Shown here piece by piece: positions 11,922-22,515 of a stretch of 64,000 bases of DNA. The first letter of the stretch is position 1, and every line of letters starts with the position of its first letter. This DNA is from Balaenoptera acutorostrata. Taxonomy: Eukaryota > Chordata > Mammalia > Artiodactyla > Balaenopteridae. The translations under genes were made by a program, and so were the position numbers. The notes under the pieces were generated by a model. It saw only the letters and a list, made by a program, of their open reading frames with translations. It was not told the DNA's origin and made no database searches. The DNA lies in the NCBI RefSeq assembly GCF_949987535.1, contig NC_080069.1, positions 49,900,391-49,964,390 of the forward strand, in the 5' to 3' direction.

Positions 11922-12252
11922 TTAAAGGTCTTTTATAGCTACTTTATTTATTTATTTCTTTATTTTTGGCTGTGTTGGGTCTTCAGTTCGTGCGAGGGCT
12001 TTCTCTAGTTGCGGCAAGTGGGGGCCACTCTTCATCGCGGTGCGGGGACCGCTCTTCATCGCGGTGCGCGGGCCTCTCACTATCGCGGCCCCTCCCGTTG
12101 CGGGGCCCAGGCTCCAGACGCGCAGGCTCAGTAGTTGTGGCTCACGGGCCCAGCTGCTCCGTGGCATGTGGGATCCTCCCAGACCAGGGCTCGAACCCGT
12201 GTCCCCTGCATTAGCAGGCAGACTCCCAACCACTGCGCCACCAGGGAAGCCC
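11922..12252 (-). mobile_element. CHR SINE with 24-bp internal duplication
   Basis: This is a short-subfamily CHR SINE in reverse orientation. A perfect 17-bp target-site duplication, CCGTCTGAGATATTATT, lies at 11905-11921 and 12253-12269. Inside, CTCTTCATCGCGGTGCG occurs twice at 12028 and 12052, a 24-bp tandem duplication not present in the other short copies here. The A-rich tail side is degenerate. Confidence 0.95.
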
Positions 12253-12269
12253 CCGTCTGAGATATTATT

Positions 12270-14076
12270 ATTAACCCAACATGCCAGTTCTATGGAGGTG
12301 GGCCTGGTAGGAAGGGAAATTGGAGGCGCTTGTTCAGGGCCCTCCAAGCCAAAAGGGTGTGTGCGTGGTTCCAATTAATTGGGTGGTTTTTTCAGGCCCT
12401 GCAGTCCCTGTGCCTAGATTTTAGTTAATTTTGGACCTACATTCTGTCCTGCTTTAAAATGCTCCAGATTGTATCCTCTCAGCCCCGCCTCTCCCGCCCC
12501 AGCCCCTGCCCCAGTCTGTGCCCTCTTTCCTAGGATCTGGTTTCTCTCATCTTGCAGGGGACATCAAAATCAGAGCAAACTTGGTGTGGATTTCGTTTAT
12601 GCAACAATCTGCTCTGTGCCAGTGACTGTGATATATACCAGAGACGGCATAAAAGGGTGCTGGGCAGAAAATGACTCTGCCTCTGGGTAGACATCTTGCC
12701 TGGGTACCCGTGTATACACATCTCTTGCTGTTTGCTAACTTCATCCCTGTCTCCTCAAGGGAAAAAGATAGAAACCAAATCCCCAAAGGCAGTTCTGATC
12801 CATTCGTGGAATGTTTCCTCTTGGGGTGTATCCTTTATGATTGTAAAGGAAATCATAGGTCTGTGGGATTCCAGACCCAGGCTGTGACTCTGCTGGCCCT
12901 TAAGGCAGGTAGACTGTTTCTCCCTGGTGGGTGACCCAGAGGTTGGAGGTACCTCACTGGAGACTCCCGTTGATCGACTTCCCCTGCTTGCTCCACCTAG
13001 GGGCCTGTGTGGAGAGTTTCTTCTTGCTCCTGGTGCCTTTGCGCCTTTCCCACAGAGTAGGTGGGCCCCTCAACAGTGGGGATGGGGATGGTGACTGTGG
13101 TTTTTATAAAAGAGGACCTCAGAGAGGGTTTGCTTCTCTCCAGGATGATCTGGTCTTTTCACCTTTCGTGAGGGCAGGGGGTGGTCTGAATGGAGATATT
13201 TCAATCCTGGCATGACTGCTGTGGCTGTTGGATATTGGCAGGGGTGTTGTAGGGACCGGAGCGGCTGGTTTCTAAGAGCCATGCTCCGTTTCAGAGCTCC
13301 CCCAGCTGCTCTGTATTGGCTCAAGCCCATAGCAGTGACACTTCCTGAAGACTTTCCCAGGAACTGGTCTCTAGGATGGAGCTGTTCTACTTGTCTTCAG
13401 CATGATCTTGACCTTGATGGCGCCCTTTGTCCTGACACATCCCAAAGTGTTTTCCTACATAGTTAAGCCTCGCCTTGCCTTGTGTTGCGTGCTCCAGAAG
13501 GGCCGGGCTCTAGGTTGGAGAACGGAGGTCTGCAGGTCCCGCTCAGAGGACCATTCTCACTAGGGATTAGAGAGTTGGGGGTCCTGGCCATGGATCTCTT
13601 TGGCATATTATCAGGTCATTATGGGGGCTCCTCTCATTGCCTCTTATTTAATAGCTTTCAGTCTTCACTATTGGTCCGGAAATCTGTGGTGGGCACATTG
13701 ATGCTGGGAAAGCAGATGGTTGTCACCATGGTGTCTTCAATATTAAGTCAGTTGCCACAGTCTCTTCTCTATCTGTTCAACTTTTCCCTCCTATTTATTT
13801 GCGTGTAACACATGCGCAGCCCCATTCTCAAGAGACAGGTTAAAGGTGAACCACAAACTTCTTTGAGGAAAATGAAAGCTTTCGGAAGCCTAGGACTCTC
13901 CCCCTTTCTATCCTGGCTCTGAACTCTAGTCACTGCCGAGAGTCTTGGCTACGGGTATCCTTTTTTCACCCTCAGGATCTCTAAGAACTGAATTAAAAAA
14001 AAAAAACAAAAACGATTTTTTTAGTGCTTTTTATATAGTAGGCATTGCGATTTGGGATTTCCCATGCTGATCTCAC
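12270..14076. repeat. Contains diverged unit B (13078-13440); otherwise unassigned
   Basis: 13078-13440 is the partner of repeat unit A at 6379-6725. It shares the GGGGATGG start, CTCCAGGAT block, GGTGG block and TCTTGACCTTGATGG-type block in the same order. Short minus-strand frames (13070-13330) echo the proline/histidine-rich frames opposite unit A. Nothing else is recognised. Confidence 0.28.
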
Positions 14077-14364
14077 CTCTGATGATTTCACTTCTGCAGC
14101 AGTATATCCAGGGTTGCTGAATGTGAGAAATTGCCCACCGACTCTTCTGATGCTGTCCCCTGATTGCTCAAAAGGATCCTCTGGATAGAGCCCTGCTTCT
14201 CCTGCTCTACTTTTTCCATTTCCCTGAGGGAAGGACTTAGGTTTGTCACTGCGTTTGAGGGATCTCCCTGGAATTTGGAGCCTGCTTGATCCTTTCTTAT
14301 CTCCACTCCTGGCCACTGAGTGACAGTGGCTTACTTGGTCGCTGTTATCACTGCCTAGTCCTTT
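14077..14364 (-). pseudogene. Exon-like 96-codon frame ending at a donor consensus
   Basis: This minus-strand frame follows a TGA at 14365-14367. It is basic and Ser/Gly-rich at first (SLKRSDKPKSFPQGNGKS), then GLYPEDPFEQSGDSIRR and FLTFSNPGYTAAEVKSSE. The last GAG codon abuts GTGAGATC, a strong donor match (GT at 14076-14075), although the frame stays open beyond it. A second frame over the same DNA is also open. The composition is that of a disordered protein. I do not recognise the family. Confidence 0.3.
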
Positions 14365-14734
14365 TCAGCTCTCTTGTGTCCCCTGCCTCCATGGTCTCCC
14401 TTGCTCCCACCCACTGCATTCTGGCTTTCCTCCCAGCATCAAAGATCTAGGAGGTTCCTAGGCATTGTGGAACTACAATGAACAGTTTCCTTGGGAGAGG
14501 ACAGAGATCTCCATAATCCCGTTATATCTGGAACCCTCGATAAGGAAATTAGCCCTTTTCTGTTTCCTCCCTAAATTAAAACAATGAAATGAAATCAGGA
14601 AATCTAATTAGCGTTATCGGAGGCTGCTGGAATCTGTCACATTGTTCCTAGTCCCCTGCCAGAGGCTCACAGCTGTCGGGCCGTGCTCCTCAGACCTGGC
14701 CAATCAGCTTTGGTGAGAAGTGGTAGTTTCGCTT

Positions 14735-14815
14735 CCTCATAGAGCAATTTCGCTTTCTGTGCCTCAGTTTCTTCTTCTTTAAACACGAGGAAATGATGCT
14801 GATCGGTATGTAGTT
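14735..14815 (+). mobile_element. Possible MIR fragment
   Basis: TGTGCCTCAGTTTCTTC followed by AGGAAATGATGCTG resembles the central MIR core. It is short and diverged. Confidence 0.4.
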
Positions 14816-14984
14816 AACCACCTTTGCATCTCTGATTGCTGCTTATCTAAGCCACATCTCTTGTTTCTGTTAAAGGAGTCACTCATACGGTGTGTATACA
14901 GGCAGGGACTGCGGATCCAGGCGACATTAGGGACGTGAGCTTGGGGGTGAGGGTGGAGTCGTTTGTGAGTTCTGTGCTTCCTCA

Positions 14985-15319
14985 ATTTGATCCCCTCCAG
15001 TGAAGGTCAATCACGGCATTGTTCCCAGTGGCTCTCTTTCGCTCTCTTTCATGTTCTTTGAAGTTTGCAATTGTGGATCCTCCACTGTTTTCTTTGGAGG
15101 GAAAACTTGGTCTAGTTATTGCTGCCTTTCCATGCTCCTCCACCCTATCGGACAGCTTCTTTGATCTCCTCATGATCCAGATGCTTTTTTAAATGTCTTT
15201 TGATGTTTGGGACCAAGTGCATCCTGAGATGATCCCTCAAGGCTGGGTGCTCTTGTCTCTTTGGCTGGAATGTCCTTGGTGCTCAGACACTTGGTTGACA
15301 CTGAGATGAACTCCACGCA
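14985..15319 (-). pseudogene. Coding-like relic with an apparent frameshift in an A-run
   Basis: Two minus-strand frames meet here. The upstream one (15173-15319, 49 codons) reads STKDIPAKETRAPSLEGSS and ends soon after KHQKTFKK. The downstream one (14985-15173, 63 codons) reads RRSKKLSDRVEEHGKAAI and ends with basic, Arg-rich sequence. They switch frame at the A6 run around 15185-15190. A one-base length change there would explain the break, as in a decayed coding sequence. No family is recognised. Confidence 0.3.
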
Positions 15320-17354
15320 TCATCAGAGAGGGAACTCCCCTCTCACTGAACCAGGGAGCCGCAGCCCTCAGGAGGACCACTCTGGTTCCAGCCACCCCTG
15401 GCTGGCCATTCCTCAAGAGTGTTTCTCCTTCTCTGGAGCTCCAGAGTAAACTCAGAAGTATAAGGTCCTCACTTCATACTTCCCCAAATATTCCCTTTTT
15501 TTCCTCCCCAAAGAAGAGCTCTCACAATGGCTCCTTTTAAACGTCGTTCATTATATAACTGCATTTAGAGAGAAGTAGCTTCCTTTCTTTTGGAAAGAGC
15601 AATCTATCATTTTTCCACCTCCAATGTTGTCCCTACTTTTTCTTTTTTTTTTTTGTCAGAGGTGGTGCAAATGATTGTCCAGGGTAGAGGTTAACTCCAT
15701 TCAGGAACCTTCTCAGGGAACTAGATTTGTGAATGAACATACACTCCCAACATTAATTTTTTTCTATTCTAACACTATAGTGAAAAGAACAAAAGGCAAA
15801 ATAACTCACGAAAAGGTTTCCATTTTCATTTTTCATAGTTTTTCCTGATATTTGGTCACATGTAGATATGGTCCTTAAGTAGTTATATTCAGAGTGTGGA
15901 TACAAATTTGTTGTTGGAAAATGATGCATTGAACATTCTCTGCATTGCTATTGTCTTTTGATGAATGTTTCCAAAGGCTGTATAATATCTTATTGATCTC
16001 ATAAACCATAACATATTTTGGTTTCTTCCATTGTTTATTTAGCCTCGTAATTGTGCTATTACAAATATTAAAAAAAAAACAAACACCTTTGTATATAGTA
16101 CTTCTTTCATTTGATTCCATTCCTTGAGTTAGATTACTGGTTCAGAGGGTATGAATGCTTTTATAGTTTTCCTAAGTTCTTTTCCCTAATGGTGAAACTG
16201 TTGTTTCTTTCAATTGCCAAGAGTGCTAAGTATGTCTGTGGCCATTTAGGGGAATTGAGTGGAAGATAGAATGTGTGCGTGGCCTGGAGCAAAAATGGTC
16301 AAACAAATGGTTTCTTTGCCAAACAGGAAAACTTGGGTTCACAAACCACAGAACTAAGGTGAGTGGCTGAGTAATGAGTTTTCCTTTTACTCCCCATATG
16401 CCATCTTCTCCTGTCCCCTCTTTTGTCTGAGACAACACCCACCTTTCACCTATACAGCCAGGAAATCCTTGGAAACGCCCGTACTGACTATCTCCTGCCC
16501 CTGGCTTTTAGGAAATAGTAGTTTCAACAATTTGGTTTATAGAAGCAAGCATTCTGACCTTTGTCTTATTTCCTTGCCAACGTCTCTGCAAAACAACAAA
16601 TCCAATATTCAAATAACTTATTTTTATTAAAAGTTTAAAAATCTTAAAAAAATAAAAACACATGCCTCACCTAACTCCGTGTGGTGTATGATAATACGGC
16701 TGAGAGGGAGAGAATAGAAATTTGGCTCAATTTAAGATTCTGAATTGAAGTTTGATGATAGAATGATAGAGAGTGAGGTAGTCAGAGGGCAAAGATGGGT
16801 AAAGAGGGCACCCCTGGCTGGTTCCCAACCCAGAGCACAGCCGAGTCCCGAATGGAGACAGAGGAGAAGCGGGTGGCACGTGGGTGAGGCAGAGAGCCCT
16901 GGCGAGTGCAAGGTCTTTGGCAGAGTCAGAGAAAAGACGGGGAACTACATCTCTCCCTCTAGGATATGAGTGTTCTGTCCTCCAACCACAAGTCCATTTA
17001 CATAAAAGGATAGGGGGTGACGGGGGCAATAGGGAAGGAAAGCTAATCTGTACAAAAAGGTACACCTGTAATCCTGCTCCCCCAAAGCTGGAAGCACATA
17101 GAGTCAGTGGTGGGGATGAACCATCACATTCACCCTTCAGGGTACTCTGAGTCTCTTACACTAAGACCAAAGACGCTCATCTAATTATTCTGGAAGAGAA
17201 TGATGGATCTAGGGAATAAGCACAAAGATTAACGAGATACTGAACATCAGGACAAGAGGACACCCGGGGAGGTTCCTCATCACCCTCTGACAAAACTAAT
17301 TTTAAAACGCCAAAGCAGCTCCTCACCTCCTAGGAAGCCTCTGTGGATGCAACC
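15320..17354. other. No recognised feature
   Basis: Moderate-GC sequence turns AT-rich near 15.8-16.1 kb. Short T and A runs occur (near 15640 and 16070). No repeat or gene is recognised. Confidence 0.4.
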
Positions 17355-17609
17355 TCAACAGAAGGCCCACAATGGGGTGTACTGGAATTTTTCTAAGTTG
17401 GTTTCATTTGTTAATGTCATCAAACCAATCCACTTTTCCTCAAAGCTGGATGCTGGGAAGAGTTTTTCAATGATTTCTATACCTCTGCAAAGGAAGGCTG
17501 GCCCTAGGATTGTTCCCAGTTGAACTTTTAGGTTTGAGGTAGTTAACCTTTTAGAGGGACGGCCACCATTCCAGGACAGAATCTGTTCATCTAATTGACA
17601 AGGTACCAT
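17355..17609 (-). other. 84-codon protein-like frame, unidentified
   Basis: This minus-strand frame begins at an ATG (17607-17609) and carries a hydrophobic centre (LGTILGPAFLCRGIEIIEKL) and a C-terminal part with FEEKWIGLMTLTNETNLEKF. Just upstream the DNA reads GGTAGAGATGACAAAA. That is close to GGTAGAGATGATAAAA in the 66-563 frame, possibly a shared motif. There is no recognised family, and it may be chance. Confidence 0.2.
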
Positions 17610-17919
17610 TTTGTCATCTCTACCACCATGCAGATCTTTAGATACACATAGATGTGTATATCTATGTATATAAATATAGTATCTATTATAGACCTAATAG
17701 AAGGTATCATTAGTAGGAGATTGTCTTCATAGGACCAAGAGGACTAGGATGTTTTGAGTGGTGAGATGTAACTTCCTCTTCAAGCCACTTTTTCTTGGTT
17801 AATGAACCTTTGTTTCTACTACCTTGGAGGAGGGGATTTACCTGTTGGCAGCAGATAATAGACCAATCCTATCTGTGGTTATAACATAGGATCTTTACTA
17901 TCTATTAATAGAAGATAAT

Positions 17920-18220
17920 GTTTGGTTTTTTTTAAATTTATTTATTTATTTATTTTTGGCTGTGTTGGGTCTTCGTTTCTGTGCAAGGGCTTTCTCTAGT
18001 TGTGGAGAGCGGGGGCCACTCTTCATCGCCGTGCGCGGACCTCTCACTATCGCGGCCTCTCTTGTTGCGTAGCATAGGCTCCAGACGCACAGGCTCAGTA
18101 GTTGTGGCTCACGGGCCCAGTTGCTCCGCGGCATGTGGGATCTTCCCAGACCAGGGCTCGAACCTGTGTCCCCTGCATTGGCAGGCGGATTCTCAACCAC
18201 TGCACCACCAGGGAAGCCCA
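17920..18220 (-). mobile_element. CHR SINE inserted in a MIR
   Basis: This is a short-subfamily CHR SINE with its head at the right (ending GGGAAGCCC) and its AAATAAATAAAT tail at the left. A short duplication, AAGATAAT, flanks it at 17912-17919 and 18221-18228. The right flank continues into MIR sequence, and the left flank looks like its interrupted end. Confidence 0.93.
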
Positions 18221-18228
18221 AAGATAAT

Positions 18229-18445
18229 TTTTTATGGGTGCTTACTGAGTGCCATCTTTGTGCAAAGTCTCTACTATCTGCAAAATCTTAGTCTTCACAG
18301 TAACCTAACATGGTACTTATATTATCCCCATTTTACAGACGGGGAAACAGGGTGGGAAAGGTTAAGTAGCTAACTTACCCAAGTCCCACAGATGGTAAGT
18401 GATAGATGTAGATCAGACTTAGGCAGCTGGATTTCAGAATTTGCT
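18229..18445 (-). mobile_element. MIR SINE
   Basis: TGCTTACTGAGTGCCA, then ATTATCCCCATTTTACAGA, GGGGAAAC and a GTTAAGTAGCTAACTTACCC-type block follow the reverse complement of MIR in order. It is split on its left by the CHR SINE. Confidence 0.8.
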
Positions 18446-18576
18446 TTCCTAAATCACTACAGTATGAGAACACTGAAGAAATTAAACAAACCAAGGCAAG
18501 CAGGTTGCAGAGGAAGCCACACAGCAGTATGCAAAATTCAGAACCAGGAATATTTTGTTCAAAGGAAGATTATTCT

Positions 18577-19584
18577 TTTTTTCTTTTTCTTTTCTTTTTT
18601 TTAATTTTTATTGGGGAATAGTTGATTTACAATGTTGTGTTAGTTTCAGGTGTACAGCAAAGTGAATCTGTTATATACATACATATATCCACTCTTTTTA
18701 AGATTCTTTTCCCATGTAGGCCATTACGGAGTATTGAGTAGAGTTCCCTGTAACACCATACACAGAAATAAACTCAAAATAGATTAAAGACCTAAATGTA
18801 AGGCCGGATACTATAAAACTCTTAGAGGAAAACATAGGCAGAACACTCTCTGACATAAATAGCAGCAAGATCTTTTTTGACCCACCTCCTTGAGTAATGA
18901 AAATACAAATAAACGGGACCTAATTAAACTTAAAAGCTTTTGCACAGCAAAGGAAACCGTAAAACAAAAATACAACCCTCAGAATGGGAGAAAATATTTG
19001 CAAATGAAGCAACCAACAAGGGACTAATCTCCAAACTATGCAAACAGCTCATGCAGCTCAATATCAAAAAAACAACCCAGTCAAAAAAATGGGCAGAAGA
19101 TCTAAATAGACATTTCTCCAAAGAAGACATACAGATGGCCAATAAAGACATGAAAAGATGCTCAACATCACTAATTATTAGAGAAACGCAAATCAAAACT
19201 ACAATGAGGTATCACCTCACACTGGTCAGAATGGCCGTCATCAAAAAATCTACAAACAATAAATGCTGGAGAGGGTGTGGGAAAAAGGGAACCCTCCTAC
19301 ACTGTTGGTGGGAATGTAAACTGGTACAGCCACTATGGAGGACAGTGTGGAGGTTCCTTAAAAAACTAAAAACAGAGCTACCATATGATTCAGCAATCCC
19401 ACTCCTGGGCATATATCCAGAGAATACCATAATGCGAAAAGATACATGCACCCCAATGTTCACTGCAGCACTGTTTACAATAGCCGAGACGTGGAAGCAG
19501 CCTAAATGTCCTTCAACAGAGGAATGGATAAAGAAGATGTGGTACATATATATATATAGTAGAATATTACTCAGCCGTAAAAAG
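18577..19584 (-). mobile_element. Twin-primed (5'-inverted) L1 insertion
   Basis: A T-rich tail and L1 3'-UTR sequence in minus orientation (18577-18750) are joined at 18750/18751 to L1 ORF2 3' sequence in plus orientation (18751-19584). This is the structure expected from twin priming of a minus-strand insertion. A short duplication, GGAAGATT, is found at 18564-18571 and 19585-19592. The 3'-UTR resembles laurasiatherian L1 ends (TTGATTTACAATGTTGTG read in reverse). Some sequence between the two segments is missing. Confidence 0.85.
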
Positions 19585-19602
19585 GGAAGATTGTCATTCT
19601 GA
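18940..19602 (+). pseudogene. L1 ORF2p C-terminal fragment, still open
   Basis: This 220-codon frame lies in the inverted arm of the twin-primed L1. It matches the ORF2p C-terminal region: KCWRGCG, then [44 protein letters not shown] and WIKKMWYIY. Reverse transcriptase and endonuclease are absent. It runs through the insertion edge into flanking DNA. It is not a functional protein. Confidence 0.9.
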
Positions 19603-19724
19603 GCAGCCTTTCAGTGTGTGTGGACATAAGGGTGAGCAGCTGGAGTTCCCCTTCTTGGCCACAGTAGTTGGGTGGCAGCCTTGAAAGGAGGACCATGGAG
19701 GTGCCAAGCAAGTTGACTAATGAC

Positions 19725-19900
19725 AAAAAGCACAGCTAACACTGAGCTCTGTGTGGTAGGCATGGTACCAAAGACCTTATATGCAGAATTTTATCTATTA
19801 GTAGATAAGGCTACTGCTGTTACCAATGGAAAACAAACTCAGAGGTTGAATAACTTTCCTAACATCACGTAGTTAACAAGTGGCAGAAGCAGTCTAACTC
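19725..19900 (-). mobile_element. MIR SINE
   Basis: Diverged MIR in reverse: TGTGTGGTAGGCATGGTACC, then CAATGGAAAACAAACTCAGAG and a GTAGTTAACAAGTGGCAGAAGC end. Confidence 0.65.
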
Positions 19901-20989
19901 CATTGTCCCAAATGAACCATCACTCTCCAAAAATAAATAAATAAATAAAAAGGAGTCTGTGGCTCATCCACCTTGGCTACCAGTTGGAAGAGCTGACAGT
20001 GGGAGATGAGCAGGATGTTTCTTCTAGAAGACCAATGCCTTTGAAAATTCAGAGGGGTCCTCACTGACAAGAAAAGCTGAGACCTGATATGTTTACTTTT
20101 ACAGAACACATTGAATCAGGTGAAATTCTCTCAAAACACTTGTTTGGTATGGGAGTAGTTTGTCCTCAAACTAATGAAAGTATGTGATTTGATATCAGAA
20201 TAATTAATGTTTAGGAGCTTAAATTAAGGAAAAAAGAAAAACTCAAAGCATTGAGAGAAACAATTTATATTTGCAGAATAGATTCCTGCAGTGTATTTAT
20301 CTTTACTGAGCTCAGTGTCATTATAACCATATTATCAGAGCACACTTATCTCTTATAAAAATGGAATTTCTTACGTCATTAATACAACAGAAGTTCTATC
20401 CAAATAGGAAGATGCATAAACTCTCTTTTTGGTGCCAGGTCCAGACATCACTGAAAATCAACCTGCTTGTACCTACTCAGTGTGCTCCTGATTTTAAAAG
20501 GTGTTCATAATCTAGCATACTCTTTTTTACCCTGATTTATTGCCTAGGCCAAATTAAGTCTCTTAACCATGTGATAACTGAATAATGATATCTGGGCTAC
20601 TCCGTGGCATCACTGTCTTCCTTAAAGAGTTTCCTAGTACTGTGTATTTGGAAAGTACTTATTTGCACTTCCACTCAGTGAAGCATTCTATGAGAATTGC
20701 AATTATTTGGGTAGATACCAAATTCTTGCTTTGTTGTGAAGAAAACACTAGGAAACATTGATTCTATATGTTAAAATCACTTTATATTTTAGAGCATTTT
20801 TAAGCTTATAAAACACTTGAGCCAAATCATTAATTTTGGGCCCATGACTGTGGGGAGGCTAAGTGACATGTTCAAGGGAACATAGCTATCAAATGTCAAA
20901 CTCAAAGGCTATGACTAACATACTTATAAAAGGCTCTGGGGATAATTATTAATTTCAACACCAATTTAAAAATATTATTGGTAGAAATA
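19901..20989. other. No recognised feature
   Basis: AT-rich sequence with one (AAAT)n patch near 19930. No repeat or gene is recognised. Confidence 0.4.
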
Positions 20990-22265
20990 CTGAAGAACAC
21001 AATGAAATTTAAAAGATGAAAGAAACTACTGATACATGCAACAGCATGGATGGGTCAGACAAAATGTTGAGTCAATGAAGTCGGACACAAAAGAGAACAT
21101 ACAATATGACTGCATGTAAGTGAAGTTCAACAATAGGCAAAAAAAGGACTTGCCGCCACTGGCTAAGATGGAGTAACAGAGGCTAGATTTACTCTCCTGC
21201 CTGAAACAATTAAATCCAGACAAAGCATATGAAACAATGGTTTTCAAGACATTAAACCACAGGTAGCAAAGGACAGTGATCTTTGAGAGATGGGAAAGAA
21301 AGTAGGTGAAGCCCAGCCTTCACCAGGAAAGCATCCACATTGCAGCACTGGGAGGAGGAAATGCAGGTGAAGCCCAGCAGTCTCTCTAGTAGGGCAGATG
21401 GAGCTGAGAATCTGGGATATCAAGGTAGCTTGAGTTCTCAGGCTGAATATGAGGAGGAGAGGGCTGGGCAGAGAAAGAAATCCATAGATTTGCAGAGAGT
21501 CCCCTTTGAGTCTTCAGCCGAGTACTAATTAGTGTGCGTACACGAGGAAAGAACCATCCAAAAGGATTAATGGGAATGGTTCCTGTTGTTACCACAACCC
21601 AGAATATAAAACCTCATAACTCACAGGGCATTGGGTAGAGTACTAACTCAGAGAGAACTCAGAGTTGAGAAAAACTAGCCCTAGACTAAACACTGCTCTG
21701 GTCCCACCTAATAAAGCTTAACAGCGAGACCCCCAAAAATCAGACTGTTTCCAAGTAACTTAACCATGTTCCAGAACAAAGCTCAAAAATATTTACAGGA
21801 ACACAAAAATATCCAGTACCCAAGAAGGTAAAATTCACAATTATCAGTCATCTAAAGAAAAATTATCAGGCATCCAAAGAAGCAGGAAATGAGAAGAAAA
21901 ATCAATCAGTTGAAACTGATTGAGAAATGACACAGATGATAGAATGAGTAGACAAAAATGAAAACAGTTTTAACTGTATTCCATATGCTCAAGCAGATAG
22001 AGGAAAGATTGAATATGTTAAGTAGAGACATGGATGCTGTATAAAACATCCCAAATTAGGCACAACTAATCTACCATTACGGAGGTCAGAACAGTATTTA
22101 CCTTTGGGGACTATTAATAGAGGCGGGTATGAGATGCTGAACAGTTTTAATATCTATCTTGATATGGGTGGTTCTATACATGTGTGTACATGTAAAAATC
22201 AATTGAGATGTACGCTTAAGAGTTGCGTGCTTTGTGTAAGTTAATCCTCCAAAAATATCCTTTAT
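20990..22265 (+). mobile_element. Mosaic of old L1 pieces
   Basis: 20990-21145 resembles an L1 3' UTR (GATACATGCAACAGCATGGA, then AACAATAGGCAAAA). 21146-22040 resembles an L1 or HAL1 5' UTR and start of ORF1 (GATGGAGTAACAGAGG, GATCTTTGAGAGATGGGAAA, AGATTGAATATGTTAAGTAG). 22045-22265 then resumes the 3' UTR with AATTAGGCACAACTAATCTA. The repeated AGGCA..AA motif at both joints suggests one element inserted in another, or an internally deleted copy beside a 3' fragment. Confidence 0.6.
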
Positions 22266-22429
22266 TCTGGATGCTGTTTGCAAAGCAGGTCAACCTGTAC
22301 GAATAAGTGGATTTTTTATTCCATTGGATGGATCAAAATGGATGCATCTCTTCAAGAATCTATAATGTAATAGGAGACAGTCTAGCCATCATGGAGGAGC
22401 TAGAAATTAACTGCATTATAGAGATTTAC

Positions 22430-22515
22430 TTACCACTTCAGTTATATTAATCCCAACTGGTCAATGAGAGCAGAACTCATATTAGTTGCTCAATAAATAT
22501 TGTTGGTTGTCATTA
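22430..22515 (+). mobile_element. L2 3' end fragment
   Basis: TTAGTTGCTCAATAAATATT is the typical L2 terminal sequence. The rest is weak. Confidence 0.5.

Noticed and set aside
11952..12378. Open frames of 112-140 codons on both strands
   Set aside because: They lie in a CHR SINE; the same frames recur in every SINE copy.
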